Assembly: GCA_948144175.1 (NCBI GenBank)
Contig: CANXME010000106.1
Span: forward strand, 1,240,001-1,304,000
Reading direction: 5' to 3'
DNA length: 64,000 nt
Origin: Closterium sp. NIES-65
Taxonomy: Eukaryota; Streptophyta; Zygnematophyceae; Desmidiales; Closteriaceae
The stretch's first letter is position 1; each line of letters starts with the position of its first letter. The notes beneath the pieces are model-generated. The model was given only the letters and a program-made list of their open reading frames with translations, was not told the origin of the DNA and did not search any database. Below are positions 39,546 to 51,600 of this stretch, one piece after another. The translations under genes were made by a program, and so were the position numbers.

Positions 39546-41766
39546 AGAGAGTTTCTGCTCGGACTTTCCTGTTCTGCGTCTGCACTCTGACAGAGGCGGG
39601 GAGTTTTCCTCTGCCCGTCTGGGAGCCTTCTATCAAGCACAAGGCATCTGCCAGACCTTCACGCTTCCGGCCTCTCCATAGCAAAATGGGATTGCTGAGC
39701 GCCGCATTGGCATGGTCATGGACGTCGCTCGTACGTCCATGATCCATGCGGCTGCCCCCCATTTTCTGTGGCCGTTTGCGGTTCAGTACGCAGCGCATCA
39801 GCTCAACCTTCAGCCCGGGGTCTCCTTGCCAGAGACCTCCCCCACCTTGCGGTGGACGGGGAAGGTTGGCAATGCGTCTGCGTTTCGGGTTTGGGGATCT
39901 CGGGCGCTTGTCCGCGACTTGTCTGCGGACAAGCTGTCCCCCCGTGCTGTTCCCTGCGTCTTCCTTGGCTTCCCCCTTGACGCGCCTGGGTGGCAGTTTT
40001 ACCACCCCACCTCGCGCCGTGTTCTGTCCTCCCAGAACGTCACCTTTGACGAGTCGGTTCCTTACTACCGTCTCTTCCCCTACCGCACTGCGCCCCTCCC
40101 CCCGCCGCCGCTCTTCCTTGCGCCAGGTCCTCCCCCGGTAGGCCCCCTGCCCCCTCAGGGTCCTGCCCGGTCAGGTGTGTCTCAGGTAGACACAGTGGAG
40201 CCTGTCAAGGTAGCTGTTGACTCAGGTGCTGCTAAAAGTACTAAGCATGCGGGTGCCGGGTCTGGGGGTGCTGAGTCCAGGGGTGCGGAGCCTGGGGGTG
40301 CTGAGTCTGGAGGTGCTGAGCCTGGGGGTGCTGAGCCACGGGGTGCCAAGCCTGGGGGTGCTGGGCTTGCTCGTGTGGCCTCTCGCGGTGCTTCGTCGAG
40401 CGGGGAGCCACTCTCTCCGCAGGAGCTCCTCGAGTGGTTTGCTCCGCGCTGGAGCCGTGCTGCTAGAGTTTGAGGTACTACTGTTGTGGCTGGTCCCGAA
40501 GGTGCTCGTACTGGCGACACTGGAGCTAATGGGGCTGGGGGTGCTGCTGGAGGTACTACTGGAACTGCTGGCGGTACTGGAGCTGCCGGTCCTACTGGAG
40601 TTGGTGCTGCCGGAGCTGTTGGAGCTACTGAAGCTGGAGCAACTGGGGGTGTCGGCGCTGGTGGTTGTGCTAACGCTGGTGGTTACGCTGGAGCAGGAGG
40701 CACTGCTGTTGCTGCTGGTCCCGGAGGTTCTCGTACTAGAGGTGCTGGAGCTGCTGGGACTGGGGGTGCTGCTGGAGCTGCTAGAGTTAGTCCTGCTGGT
40801 GGTACTGCTGGAGCTACTGGCAGTGCTGGAGCTGCCAGTCCTGCTGGAGTCGATGCTGCTGGGGGTGTTGGCGCTGGTGGTCCTGCTGGCGCTAGTGCGT
40901 CTGAGGGTGCTAGAGTTGGTGCTGTTGGAGCTGGAGGTGCTACTCGTACTGGTGCTGCCGCTGGGGGTACAGGTGCTGTCCCTACTGGTTCTGGAGGCTC
41001 TGCGCGGCCGCAGCCATACTTCGTTCCGCTCCTTGAGCAGGTTCTTGGTCTCCCACCCTCTACTGGTCCTGCTCCTCCCTTCGAGTGTCCACAGCGTGTC
41101 CAGTCGCAGTCCCAGTTACACCCCGCCTCCCCCCTACCTGCTCCTTCTCCCTACACTGGTCCTACTTGAGGTCTTGCTGAGCGTCGTGAGCTAGCGTCTC
41201 ATCCTGCGTCGCCTGTTCGTGCTGCTCGCACTAGTCGTTGTGCTCCGCGTCCGCATCCTCCTACGGTCCCAGGCAAACACCAGAAGGCACTGCGTCCTTC
41301 CACTACTCCTCTGCGTGTCCCGTTGCCGTCTCCTCCAGAGTCCTCTCTTCCTTTCCATGCAGACCCGGAGTCTGACTCTCTTCGTGTTGCGAGTCCTACT
41401 GTCACGCGTCTCCTTGCCACTGTTGTCACTGACCCTTCCTTTGAGTCCACTGATGCGTCGGCCCTAGTTGCTGAGATTGTCGACTTTGCTGCTCGTCGTC
41501 ATCTAGACTACGCTGCTAGTCTTGTTGCTGAGTCTGAGTGTGTCTGTCCTCCGTCCGTCGGGGGTGAGTGTGCTCTTAGCACGGACGTCCTTGAGGACAG
41601 GAAGGAGGAGTTCCAGTGTTTTGGTGCTGCTTTGCCTCATCTCGTGTCCACGCTGATTGCCCCTGAGGGAGACCCGGATGCACCAGACATCCCGACTCCT
41701 TGATCGTACGCTAAGGCGATCGAGGGTCCCTACTCCTTTCAGTGAGAGTCAGCCATGGACGCTTAG
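39546..41766 (+). pseudogene. C4 integrase core end and repeat linker
   Basis: Forward frame resumes at FPVLRLHSDRGGEFSSARLG (second catalytic Asp). A TAG falls in the SP-Q-Q motif. It continues NGIAERRIGMVMDVARTSMI, PHFLWPFAVQYAAHQLNLQP, VFLGFPLDAPGWQFYHP, then GGAEPGGAESGG repeats and a Gly/Ala-rich linker in shifting frames to the pre-RT Ser/Pro region, with stops at 41167 and 41701. Confidence 0.78.
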
Positions 41767-43258
41767 ATGGCTTCCTGGAAGTCCACAGGCACCTATGTCA
41801 ACGAGGTTCCCCCACTTGGGCCGAACATTATCAGTGGCATGTGGATTTTCAGGGTGAAGCGGCCGCCGGGTTCTCCGCCTGTCTTCAAGGCACGTTACGT
41901 GGCTCAAGGCTTCAGTCAGCGGCAGGGAGTTGACTACTTTCAGACCTTCTCTCCCACCTCGAAGATGACCACTCTTCGGGTGCTGCTGCACATAGCCGCT
42001 CAGCGCGACTACGAGCTTCACTCTCTTGACTTCAGCACAGCTTTCCTACAGGGCAGCTTGCACGAGGAGATCTGGCTGCGCTGCCCACCTGGCTTCACTG
42101 GGTCGTTTCCTCCTGGTACCCAGTGGAGTCTCCGGCGGCCAGTCTACGGTCTCCGCCAGGAGCCCCGTCAGTGGCACAACACACTGAAGACTACACTTGC
42201 GGCTCTTGGGTTTGCTCCTTCTTCAGCCGACCCGTCGCTGTTTATGTGCCCCGACACCTCTTTGCCGCCGTTCTACATCCTCGTGTTCGTCGACGACTTG
42301 GTCTTTGCCACTACTGACACTGCTTGACTCGCCCACGTGAAGTCCGAGCTGCAGAAGAGACACACGTGCACAGACCTGGGTGAATTGCGCAGCTACCTTG
42401 GCTTGCACATCACGCGGGACAGAGCACAGCGCACCATTACCCTGACTCAGTCACACATGGTGCAGCAGGTCCTTCAGCGCTTCGACTTCACGTACTCCTC
42501 GCCTCCGGCCACTCCTCTGTCTACTCGCCACTCGCTCTCAGCTCTGCCTTTGGATGAGTCCGTAGAGTCGAGTGGCCCATACCAAGAGCTTGTTGGCTGC
42601 CTCATGTACCTGATGACTTGCACACGACCTGACCTTGCATACCCTCTTAGCATCTTGGCACGCTATGTTGCTCCTAGGAGACATCGACCATAGCACATGG
42701 CTGCAGCGAAGAGGGTGTTGCGCTACTTGTGGAGTACGTCGGGCATGGGGCTAGTGCTTGGATGGCGACGTCGAGTGGTCCTCACAGGTCACGCAGACGT
42801 TTCTTGGGTTGACGACCAGGCTACGCTGCGGTCGTGAGAGGGTTACACCTTCAGCCTTGGCTCCGGCTCTGTCTCGTGGCGGTCTACCCGCTCGTCTTCT
42901 GTTCTCGGCTCGAGCTGTGAGACTGAGATCTACGCTGGGGCCATGGCTGAACAGGAGCTACGCTGGCTCACCTACCTGCTGACTGACCTAGGAGAGCCGC
43001 CTCGTTCTCCTCTAGTTCTGTACGTAGACAACAAGGCCATGCTGGTCTTGTGTCGGGAGCACTAACTGGAGCATAGAACGAAGCACATTGCTCTTCGCTA
43101 CATCCTTGCTCGTGAGCTGCAGCAGCGTGGTCAGCTACGCTTTGCTTATGTGGCCTCTGAAGCCAACACTGCTGATATCTTTACCAAGGCACTTCCGCCT
43201 TGTGATCATCAGCGCTTCTGTACGATGCTAGGTCTTGTGCCTACTTGGCCTTACTCAC
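41767..43258 (+). pseudogene. C4 RT and RNase H
   Basis: RT open from MASWKSTGTYVNEVPPLG through LDFSTAFLQGSLHEE to ILVFVDDLVFATTDTA (FVDD in place of YVDD), then a TGA. SELQKRHTCTDLGELRSYLG continues to RRHRP and a TAG. RNase H (VLTGHADVSWVDD, CETEIYAGAMA, YVDNKAMLVL) has three more stops. Confidence 0.85.
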
Positions 43259-43432
43259 TTCTTGACCTTGCTTGTTTACCTTTATATATATGATCTTGCT
43301 TATGAACTGGCCTTGTGGCCTTGCTCTTGTGCTCGGACTGTGTGGTGACTTTGTGATCCACCCTGAGCTTGCTTTGCTTTGCTTGACTGGTCTTGTGACC
43401 CCTTTTTCTCCCCCTCTTTGCGTATGGAGGTG

Positions 43433-43560
43433 TGTCAGACTTATATGACTTAGCCGATGTAGGCTATAGCGGGGTAGCACATATGGGGTACAACACATTT
43501 CTAGGGTTTGCACTTGTACCCAACTTTCCCTTAGTAATTTCATTCCCTCATTTCTTCACA
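43433..43560 (+). repeat. C4 3' LTR
   Basis: 128 bp. Preceded by gcgtatggagg polypurine tract and 3' untranslated region (43259-43432). Confidence 0.93.
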
Positions 43561-45640
43561 ATCTGCACATCCACCTCTCCCTATGGTGCACCGGTTCTTT
43601 TTACTCCAAAGCCAGACGGTAGTTTCCGGATTTGCATGGACTACCGCGCACTGAACAAACAGACAGTAAAAAAGAAATACCTCAAGCCTCGCATAGACGA
43701 TCTTCTAGATCAAGTGCGTGGTGCAACAGTCTTTTCAAAGCTGGACCTATGGTCGGGTTACTGGCAGATCAAGATGGCGGACAACTCGATCCACAAGACG
43801 GCATTCCGTACCAGAGACGGCTCCTACGAATACTTAGTGATGCCGTCGAACTTTGCAATGCACCAGTGACATTCCAGGCGAAGATGAATCTCATCTACTC
43901 CAAAAATCTTAAGGAGCACGTGGAACATTTGCGGAAAGTCTTCGAGATCCTCTGAAATAACAAGTTCTTCGTGAAGCTGTCAAAAAGCGACTTTTCCCAT
44001 GTGTTGTTTCTCGGCACATGGTGAGTGCCGAGGGCGTACACGTGGACCCGCGGAAAATCGAGGCCATCAAGACGTAGAAAGTTCCTGAGAATGTGAAGGA
44101 GTTCCATCAGTTTCTAGGCTTTGCCAACTACTGCATCAGGTTCATGCCATAGTACGCTAAGATAGCAGAGCCAGTGACAAACTTATTGAAAAAGGATACA
44201 TCCTATAAATGGGATACTCCTCAACATCAAGCCATGGTTCAGTTACAGACAACAGTGACGACTGCCCCAGTACTCATCCTATCAGATCCAGATAGACATA
44301 ACGTGGTGGAAGCAGACGCTAGAAACCAAGCAGTCGGAGCAGTACTGATGCAGGATCACAAACCCTGTTTGCAGCCCATCACCTACCTCGGTAAGAAGCT
44401 ACATGGAGCTGAATCCAACTACCCAATCCATGACAAGGAAGCCTTAGCGATAGTTACAGCCTCCAAGGCATGGAGGTGTTACCTAGAAGGAGCCAAAACT
44501 ATGGTCTAGACTGACCACTGCGGTCATAAATACCTGAAGTCACAGCCGACACTCTCAATACGATAGGTGCAGTGGGTGGACTTCCTGGAAACTCACTTCT
44601 GCTACGACACCATCTACAAGCCAGGGCTACACAATAAGGCTAATGCACTGAGCCGCCCAGGGCATGTAGGAGGCATCCAGCTCGACGGGATGAACCGTCT
44701 GCTCAAGGGTCTATTCCAACATGGGTACTCCGTGGACGCAGAGATTGCCACAGCACAGAAACAGAAGTTGTTACAATGGGAAAAAGACTTAGCTGTAAGG
44801 AAGGGTACAGGAAAGATTTGTTTACCAAATTATGCCCTGCTTTAGCAGATGTTACTGGAGAAGTTTCACGAGATAGCATACGTGGGACATTTCGGGAGTA
44901 ACTAGACGTTAGCCGGAATAGTGAAGTATTACTATTGGCCCCGGATGGCAATAGACGTGCAGTAGTTTGTCACCTCATGCGACAAGTGCCAGCGGATGAA
45001 GAGTAGCAAGCAGAAAAAGCAGGGTTACTTCAGCCTCTACCTGGAGCCTTGACTTCATCACTGGGCTTCCTTCGACCTCACGAGGGCATGACACTATACT
45101 CGTGGTGATCGATAAGTTCTCTAAATGTGACACTTCATCTCGACTAACGCTACGACTACCGCTGAAGCATCTGCTCGCCTCTTCTTCGACCGCACTATCA
45201 CCATCTACTGCATCCCCGCTACACTCATCTAAGAAAGAGACCCAAATTTTACTAGTAAGTTCTGGAGGAAAATCATGGGTTTCTTGGGGGAGAAATCTTG
45301 CGATGTCTTCAGCGTACCACCCCAGACTAACGGATAGAGTGATTGACTCAATCATGTGGTTGAACAGTTACTACGCACAGCTTGGAAAAAGGACACCAAC
45401 CACTGAGATCTACAGTTACCGACACTTGAGTACGCTTACAACAACGCTTCACATATGGCCTTAGGAAAATCTCTTTTCTTCCTATGCTATGGACGAGAAC
45501 CACTCACCCCACAGCAGCCAACAACACCGGCACATGTCTAGGCTGCACACCACTTCATCACCACCATGTAGCAACTATGGGAGAAGACTTAGCAACGTCT
45601 CACCATGATGCAGAACAGGGTAAAACATCAGTAAACCTGA
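43561..45640 (+). pseudogene. G3 RT, RNase H and integrase
   Basis: [67 protein letters not shown], then a shift. RNase H: VVEADARNQAVGAVLMQDHK (Glu-Ala-Asp in place of Val-Thr-Asp), ITYLGKKLHGAESNYPIHDK, WVDFLETHFCYDTIYKPG and NALSRPG. Integrase: VTSCDKCQRMKSSKQK, VIDKFSKC, EYAYNNASHMALGKS and FLCYGREPLTP. At least ten stops or shifts. The end near 45640 is approximate. Confidence 0.8.
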
Positions 45641-45830
45641 GGCATTAGTGTGCCTTCAATGTAAACCCTGGCATATCAGGAAAATCCTAGCTAAAAAAAA
45701 AAAAACCCTAAACCATCAGTGTGACTACCAAAAACCACCCTGATAATAAGGGAATCAGGGTGATTTACACTAACAAAATTAGCCTTGGTCAAGACTATAT
45801 ACAGCCACGTGTTGAACCCAGGTGGATCAA
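45641..45830. other. AT-rich junction with an A12 run
   Basis: Between the integrase end of G3 and the truncated 3' end of C5. Contains aaaaaaaaaaaa at about 45693 and repeated taaacca/tcagtgtgac. No gene or LTR recognised. Confidence 0.4.
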
Positions 45831-47709
45831 TCAGTTTTCATTCTGTTTTTTGAGCTCGATCCTTGATTCTCAAAATCAGAGCTGGAGCTAAGCACAAAAG
45901 ACGAGCGAGTGGACCTCCAAGACATAGACCCATTGCCATGTGAAGACCGGGAAGTCGCTAGGATGCTGAGAGGGTACGCGAGGTCAGGCTGAGTGTACGT
46001 TATAGGTATATGAGGCAATCCACAAGCTCTGGATACGGACCACTCGGCTCTACGGACTTGTCCGAAGGTGGAGCTAAGAGCGAGTGGCCCGTAGGCATAG
46101 GAGTGGGCTCTGGTGAGGAGAACTGAAAGCGGAAGCGCTGAAGGACCTGCTGCACCATCTGTGACTTAGTCAGAGTGATGATGTGCGCTGCTCTGTCCCA
46201 GGTCATCTGCAAGCCAAGATAGCTACGTAGCTCACCTAGGTCAGTGCAGGTGTGTCCATTCTACAGCTCCGCCTTGACAACGCCCAGAGCCTCACTGCTA
46301 GTAGTTGCAAAGATCACATCGTCGATGTACACGAGGATGTAGAACGACGGCAAAGTAGAGTCACGGCGCAGAAACAAAGGCAGATCGGCGATCGAAGGAG
46401 CGAATATGAGAGCTGCAACTGTCATCCTCTACTTGTCATGCCACTTGCGGGACGCTTGAGGAAGACCGTAAACTGGCCGACGGAGGCTCCCCTGGGTAGC
46501 CTCATGAAACGACCCATTGGAGCCAGGTGAGCGGCGCCGCCAGTTCGCTTCGTGGAGGCTGCCCTACAAGAAATTTATCGAGAAGTCGAGCGAGTGCAGC
46601 TCGTAGTCATGCTGTGCTTCAACACCAAAGAGTGGTCATGTTCGAGGTGGGGGAGAAGGTCTACAAGAAGTTGACCCCTCGACGATGACTAAAGCCTCGT
46701 GCAACATAACATGCCATAAAGACAGGCAGGGAACCTGTCGAATGCTTCACCTTGAAAATGCACATGCTACCGACTATGTTCGCCCTAGGAGGGAGAACTG
46801 CATCGACATAGGTGCCTATGGACTTCTAGGATGCCATCTTTGCGTCAATGGCTGTCTGCCCTTGAGTGGAGTCACGACATGTGATTGCTTCTACGTAAGA
46901 GCGCGGGGTCAGGATGTTCACTAAATCCGGGTCTCCCTCAGGGGCAAGCAGCATGGCAATGAGATGAGGTACAACAGTCGCGAGGCACTCCAGCTCAAAC
47001 TATCTGTCCTCAAGGATTTAGGGTCTAGGGTTGTCATAGCCAAGGGCAAGTTCACCCCCGACAGACGGAGGACAGTCAGAGTCAGAGTCTAGACTCGCGA
47101 GGTAGCCAAGGAGGCAAGTAGCAGCAAAGTCAGCGAGCTAAACAACTAAGGCGGACACACCAGCAAGAGTGGCAAGACAACGAGTGAATTTTGAGCTGGC
47201 AGCACGAGCACAGATAGGTACAAGGTCATGAACTTCAGGGCGAAATGACGAGCGAGGTGACTATAGGGCAATAGATTGTGAAACAGAGGAAGGACAAAGT
47301 GTCATCGTGTGAAAAGTGGGAGCAGGACAAGAGGGAACACGGCAAGTAAGACAAGCTCGAGCAACAGGTAAGGTAGGAAGGGACTCAGGCTCTCGACGCT
47401 TAGTCAAGGAGTCTGTCAACGGAGACTAATGAGGAGGAACAGGCAGAGGAGAGTCAGGCGGTAACTATGCCTGAGACAGGTCAGGCGGCGGAGTTAGTAC
47501 AGCTATTGTAGTATTAGTGGTAGATGGCTCTACAGTCGCAGATGGAAGACGGAGAAGTTGGTGAAGTGTCGAGCCTGGCAGCAACGACCGCGGGTGCTCC
47601 CAAAACAACGGTCGTCGCTGCAGCGGCTGCATCGCACCCTTAGAACTAAAAACCTACAGTATTAGTACGTAGAATACCTCCAGCTCCAGCACGACCAACA
47701 CCCTCAATG
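45831..47709 (-). pseudogene. C5 linker, RT and RNase H remnant
   Basis: Minus frames show MQMTWDRAAHIITLTKSQMV, QQVLQRFRFQFSSPEPTPMP, SDKSVEPSGPYPELVDCLIY, and TQPDLAYPLSILA followed by a deletion to RSTRSSFVLSSS. RT upstream (46250-46720) is recognisable by YILVYIDDVIFATT-like and SLHEAN/GSFHEATQGSLRRPVYG-like pieces. 46725-47709 is linker-like and mostly unreadable. Confidence 0.65.
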
Positions 47710-47714
47710 GCCCC

Positions 47715-47840
47715 TATGAAGAAATGAGGAATGAATGAACTAGCAAGCAGGTGGGTACAAGTAGGAAAACCTAGAAGTGTTGTACCCCATATTGTCTACC
47801 CCAAAATAGCCTACACAGACTATAGCATATGAGTTTGACA
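47715..47840 (-). repeat. C6 3' LTR
   Basis: 126 bp. The end reads TA where the 5' LTR keeps CA on the minus strand, a single transition. Polypurine tract GCCTATGGGGGTG adjoins at 47841. Confidence 0.9.
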
Positions 47841-49556
47841 CACCCCCATAGGCAAAGTGGGGGAGAAAAAGAGGTCACAAGACCAGTCAAGCAAAGCAAA
47901 GCAAGCTCAGGGTGGATCACAACGTCACCAAACAATCCGAGCACAAGAGCAAGGCCAAAAGGCCAGTTCACATGCAAGATCATATATAAAGGTAAACGAG
48001 CAAGTGCACGTATAGAAAGATCATAGTACAAGCAAGGTCAAGAAGTCAGCAAGTAAGGCCAAGTAGGCACAAGACCTAACATCGTACAGAAGCGCTGATG
48101 ATCACCAGGCGGAAGTGCCTTGGTAAAGATATCACCAGTGTTGGCCTCAGAGGCCACGTAAGCAAGGCCCAGCTGACCACGCTGCTGCAGCTCACGAGCA
48201 AGGAAGTAGCGGAGAGCAATGTGCTTGGTTCTGTGCTCTAGGCTGTGCTCCCGACACAAGGCCAGCATGGCCTTGTTGTCTATGTACAGAACTGGAGGAG
48301 AACAAGGCGGCTCTCCTAGGTCAGTCGGCAGGTAGGTGAGCCACCGTAGCTCCTTTGCAGCCATGGCCCCAGCGTAGATCTTAGCCTCACAGCTGGAGCC
48401 AAGAACAGAAGACAAGCAGGTAGACCGACACGAAACCGAGCCGAAACCAAGGCTGAAGGTGTAACCCTGTCAAGACCGCTGCGTAGCCTAGTCGTCAGCC
48501 CAAGAAGCGTCTCCGTGACCTGTGAGGACCACTCGACATCGCCCTCCAAACACTAGCCCCATGCCCGACGTACTGCAGAAGTAGCACAACACCCTCTTTG
48601 CTGCAGCCATGTGCTCTGGTCGGTGTCTCCCAAGAGCAACATAGCGTGCCAAGATGCTAAGAGGGTATGCAAGGTCAGGTCGTGTGCTGGTCATCAGGTA
48701 CATGAGGCAGCCAACAAGCTCTGGGTACAGGCCACTCGGCTCTACGGACTCATCCGAAGGCAGAGCTGAGAGCGAGTGGCGAGTAGATAGAGGAGTGGCC
48801 CGAGGCGAGGGGTACGTGAAGCCGAAGCGCTGAAGGACCTGCTGCACCACGTGTGACTGAGTCAGGGTAATGGTGCGCTGTGCTCTGTCCCGGGTGATCT
48901 GCAAGCAAAGGTAGCTGCGCAGTTCACCCAGGTCTGTGCACGTGTGTCTCTTCTGCAGCTCGGACTTCACGTGGGCGAGTCCAGCAGTGTCAGCAGTAGC
49001 AAAGACCAAGTCGTCGACTTACACGAGGATGTAGAACGGCGGCAAAGAGGTGTCGGTGCGTAGAAACAACGACGGGTCGGGAGTAGAAGGAGCAAACCCA
49101 AGAGCCGCAAGTGTAGTCCTCAGTGTGTTGTGCCACTCACGGGGCGCGTTGCGGAGATCGTAGACTGGCTGCCGGAGGCTCCACTGGGTCTTTGGAGGAA
49201 ACGACCCAGTGAAGCCAGGTGGGCGGCGCAGCCAAATCTCCTCGTGCAGGCTGCCCTGTAGGGAAGCTGTGCTAAAGTCAAGAGAGTGAAGCTCGTAGTC
49301 GCGCAGAGCGGCTATGTGCAGCAGCACTCGAAGAGTGGTCATCTTTAGGGTGGGAGAGAAGGTCTGAAAGTAGTCAACTCCCTGCCGCTGATTGAAGCCT
49401 CGAGCCACGTAACGTGCCTTGAAGACAAGCGGAGAACCCGATGGCCGCTTCACCCTGAAAATCCACATGCCACTGACAATGTTCGTCCCAGGTGGGGGAA
49501 CCTCGTCGACGTAGGTGCCTGCGGACTTCCAGGAAGCCATCTCTGCGTCCATGGCT
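47841..49556 (-). pseudogene. C6 RT and RNase H
   Basis: RT: MDAEMASWKSAGTYVDEVPP, KARYVARGFNQRQ, LDFSTASLQGSLHEE, YILV, stop, VDDLVFATADT: the Tyr codon of the YVDD catalytic box is TAA (49018-49016). RNase H: LTGHGDASWADD, a stop, then SSCEAKIYAGAMAAKELRWL, YIDNKAMLAL, TKHIALRYF, NTGDIFTKALPPG and LTS at 48038. 47841-48037 is the 3' untranslated region. Confidence 0.88.
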
Positions 49557-49579
49557 TACTGCCACTGAGAGGAGTAGGG

Positions 49580-50257
49580 ACCCCCCGTGAGAAAGTTGAA
49601 ACGAGAATGGATGCACTAAGGAATGAAATTGGTACAAAATATGCAATCCTAGGAATGTGTACCCTATATGGGCAAAGTGGGGGAGAACAAGGGGTCACAA
49701 GACCAGTCAAGCAAAGCAAAGCAAAGCTCAGGGTGGATCACAAAGTCACCACACATTCGGAGCACAAGTTCAAGGCTAGAAGGCCAGCTCACATGCAGGC
49801 ACACATATATATACATAAGGCTGAACAAGCAAGAGCAAGAGTATATATGTGACGGTACAAGCAAGGTCAAGAAGCGAGCAAGTTAGGCAAGACAGGCACA
49901 AGACCAAGTTGAGTATAGAAGCGCTGATGATCACAAGGCGCAAGTGCCTTAGTGAAGATATCAGGAGTGTTGGCCTCAGAGGCCACGTACGCAAGTCGCA
50001 ACTGACCACGCTGCTGCACCTCACGAGCAAGAAAGTAGCAGAGTGCAATGTGCTTTGTTCTGTGCTCCAGGCGCTGCTTTCGATACAAGGCCAGCATGGC
50101 CTTGTTGTCTACGTAGAGCACTGGAGGAGAACGAGGCGGCTCTCCGAGGTCAGACAGCAGGTAGGTGAGCGAGCGAAGCTCCTCAATAGCCATGGCTCCT
50201 GCGTAGATCTCAGCCTAACAACTGCAGCCAAGAACGGAAGACAAGCGAGTAGCCCCC
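49580..50257 (-). mobile_element. C7: copia 3'-end fragment inserted in C6
   Basis: A minus-oriented piece holding RNase H end (EELRSLTYLLSDLGEPP, YVDNKAMLALYRKQ, NTPDIFTKALAP), 3' untranslated region, polypurine tract and a partial C1-type LTR (49588-about 49668). The LTR has lost its first 45 bp or so: the G-rich tract passes straight into tatagggtac-type LTR sequence. It interrupts the C6 pre-RT region between gagtagggaccc and cgattgcctcagcg. 5' part absent. Confidence 0.75.
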
Positions 50258-51600
50258 CACGATTGCCTCAGCGTACGATCGAGGAGTCGGGATGTCTGGT
50301 GCATCCGGGTCTCTCTCAGAGGCAATCAGCGTGGACACGAGATGAGGCAAAGCAGCAGCAAAGCACGGAACTCCTCCTGCCTGTCCTCAAGGACGTCCGT
50401 GCTAAGAGCACACTCACCCCCGACGGACGTAGGACAGACAGACTCAGACTCAGCAACAAGAGTAGCGGCGTAGTCTAGATGACAGCGCGCAGCAAAGTCG
50501 ACAAGCTCAGTAACAAAGGCAGTCGCAGCAGTGGACTCAAAGGAAGGGTCACTGACAACAGTAGAGAGAAGACGCGTGACAGTAGGACTGGCAGCACAAA
50601 GAGAGTCAGACTCCGGGTCAGCAAGAACAGGAAGAGAGGACTCTGGAGGAGACGGCAACGGGACACGCAGAGGAGAAGTGGAAGGACGCAGGAGGACGCG
50701 GACGCGGAGCACGACGACTAGTGCGAGCAGGACGAACAGGCGACGCAGGACGAGACGCAGGCTCAAAACGCTCAGCAAGTCCTCCAATAGGACCAGTGTA
50801 GGGAGAAGGAGCAGGTAGGGGGAGGCGGCCTATAAATGGGATTCCGAGTGGACAAGCTGTGGACACTCTAAGGGAGGAGTAGGACCAATACAGGGCGGGA
50901 GACCAAGAACCTGCGCAAGGAGTGGAACGAAGTACGGCTGTTGCCGTGTAGCGCCTCCAGAACCAGCAAGGACAGCACCTCTAGCTCCAATAGCGCCAAC
51001 TCAAGCACCCTCAGATGCACCTGCGCCAGCAGAACCACCAACGCCAACACCCCCAGTAGCTCCAGCTCCAGCAGCTCCAGCAGCACCAACACCAGCAGGA
51101 CGGGCAGCTCCAGCACCGCCCACAGCTCCAGCAGGACGAACTTCAGCAGCCCCTGCAGTACCCCCAGCCCCAGCAGCTCCAGCACCGCCAGGACGAGCAC
51201 CTCCGGGACCAGCAGCAACAGTAGTACCTCCAGCTCCAGCAGCACGGCTCCAGCGCCGCGCAAACCACTCGCGCAGCTGCTGCGGAGAGAGTGGCTCACG
51301 CCTCGACGAAGCACCGCGAGAGGCCACATGAGCAGACCCAGCACCCCCAGGCTCCGCACCCCCACGCTCAGCACCCCCACGCTCAGCACCCCCAGACTCA
51401 GCACCCCCAGGCTTAGCACCCCCAGACTCAGCACCCCCAGGCTCAGCACCCCGAGGCTCCGCACCTTTGGACTAAGCACCCCCAGACCCGGCACCCACAA
51501 GTTCAGCACCTCTAGCACCACCAGAGTCAACAGCTACTTTAACAAGCTCCACTGCGTCTACCTGGGACACACCTGACAGGGCAGGACCCTGAGGGGGGAG
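50258..51600 (-). pseudogene. C6 pre-RT region and repeat linker
   Basis: Contains ESDSLCAASPTVTRLLSTVV, DPSFESTAATAFVTELVDFA, CPTSVGGECALSTDVLEDRQ upstream of RT, and the Gly/Ala/Ser repeat linker 50900-51560. Other long frames here are periodicity artefacts. Confidence 0.7.

Larger units (their letters stand above)
38859..43560 (+). mobile_element. Ty1/copia element C4, rearranged, inserted in G3 RT
   Basis: The 128-bp LTRs (38859-38986, 43433-43560) differ at about four sites, with TSD atctg (38854-38858, 43561-43565). The PBS tggtatcagagcagg is intact. The leader runs directly into a reversed piece of the protease-integrase region (39360-39545), and forward integrase resumes mid-domain. 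Gag and protease are absent. RT and RNase H carry about seven stops. C4 could have moved only in trans. Confidence 0.93.
37396..45640 (+). mobile_element. Ty3/gypsy element G3, decayed, split by C4
   Basis: Starts near a PBS-like ttggtaatcagagctcg (37436-37452). It continues with gag (37594-38043), protease (about 38170-38560), RT (38600-38858 and 43561-44150), RNase H (44160-44850) and integrase (44850-45560). RT reading passes from ENQL into [14 protein letters not shown] once C4 and one atctg are removed. Many stops and frameshifts occur. No LTR is recognised at either end, and gag lacks its C-terminal part. Confidence 0.82.
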
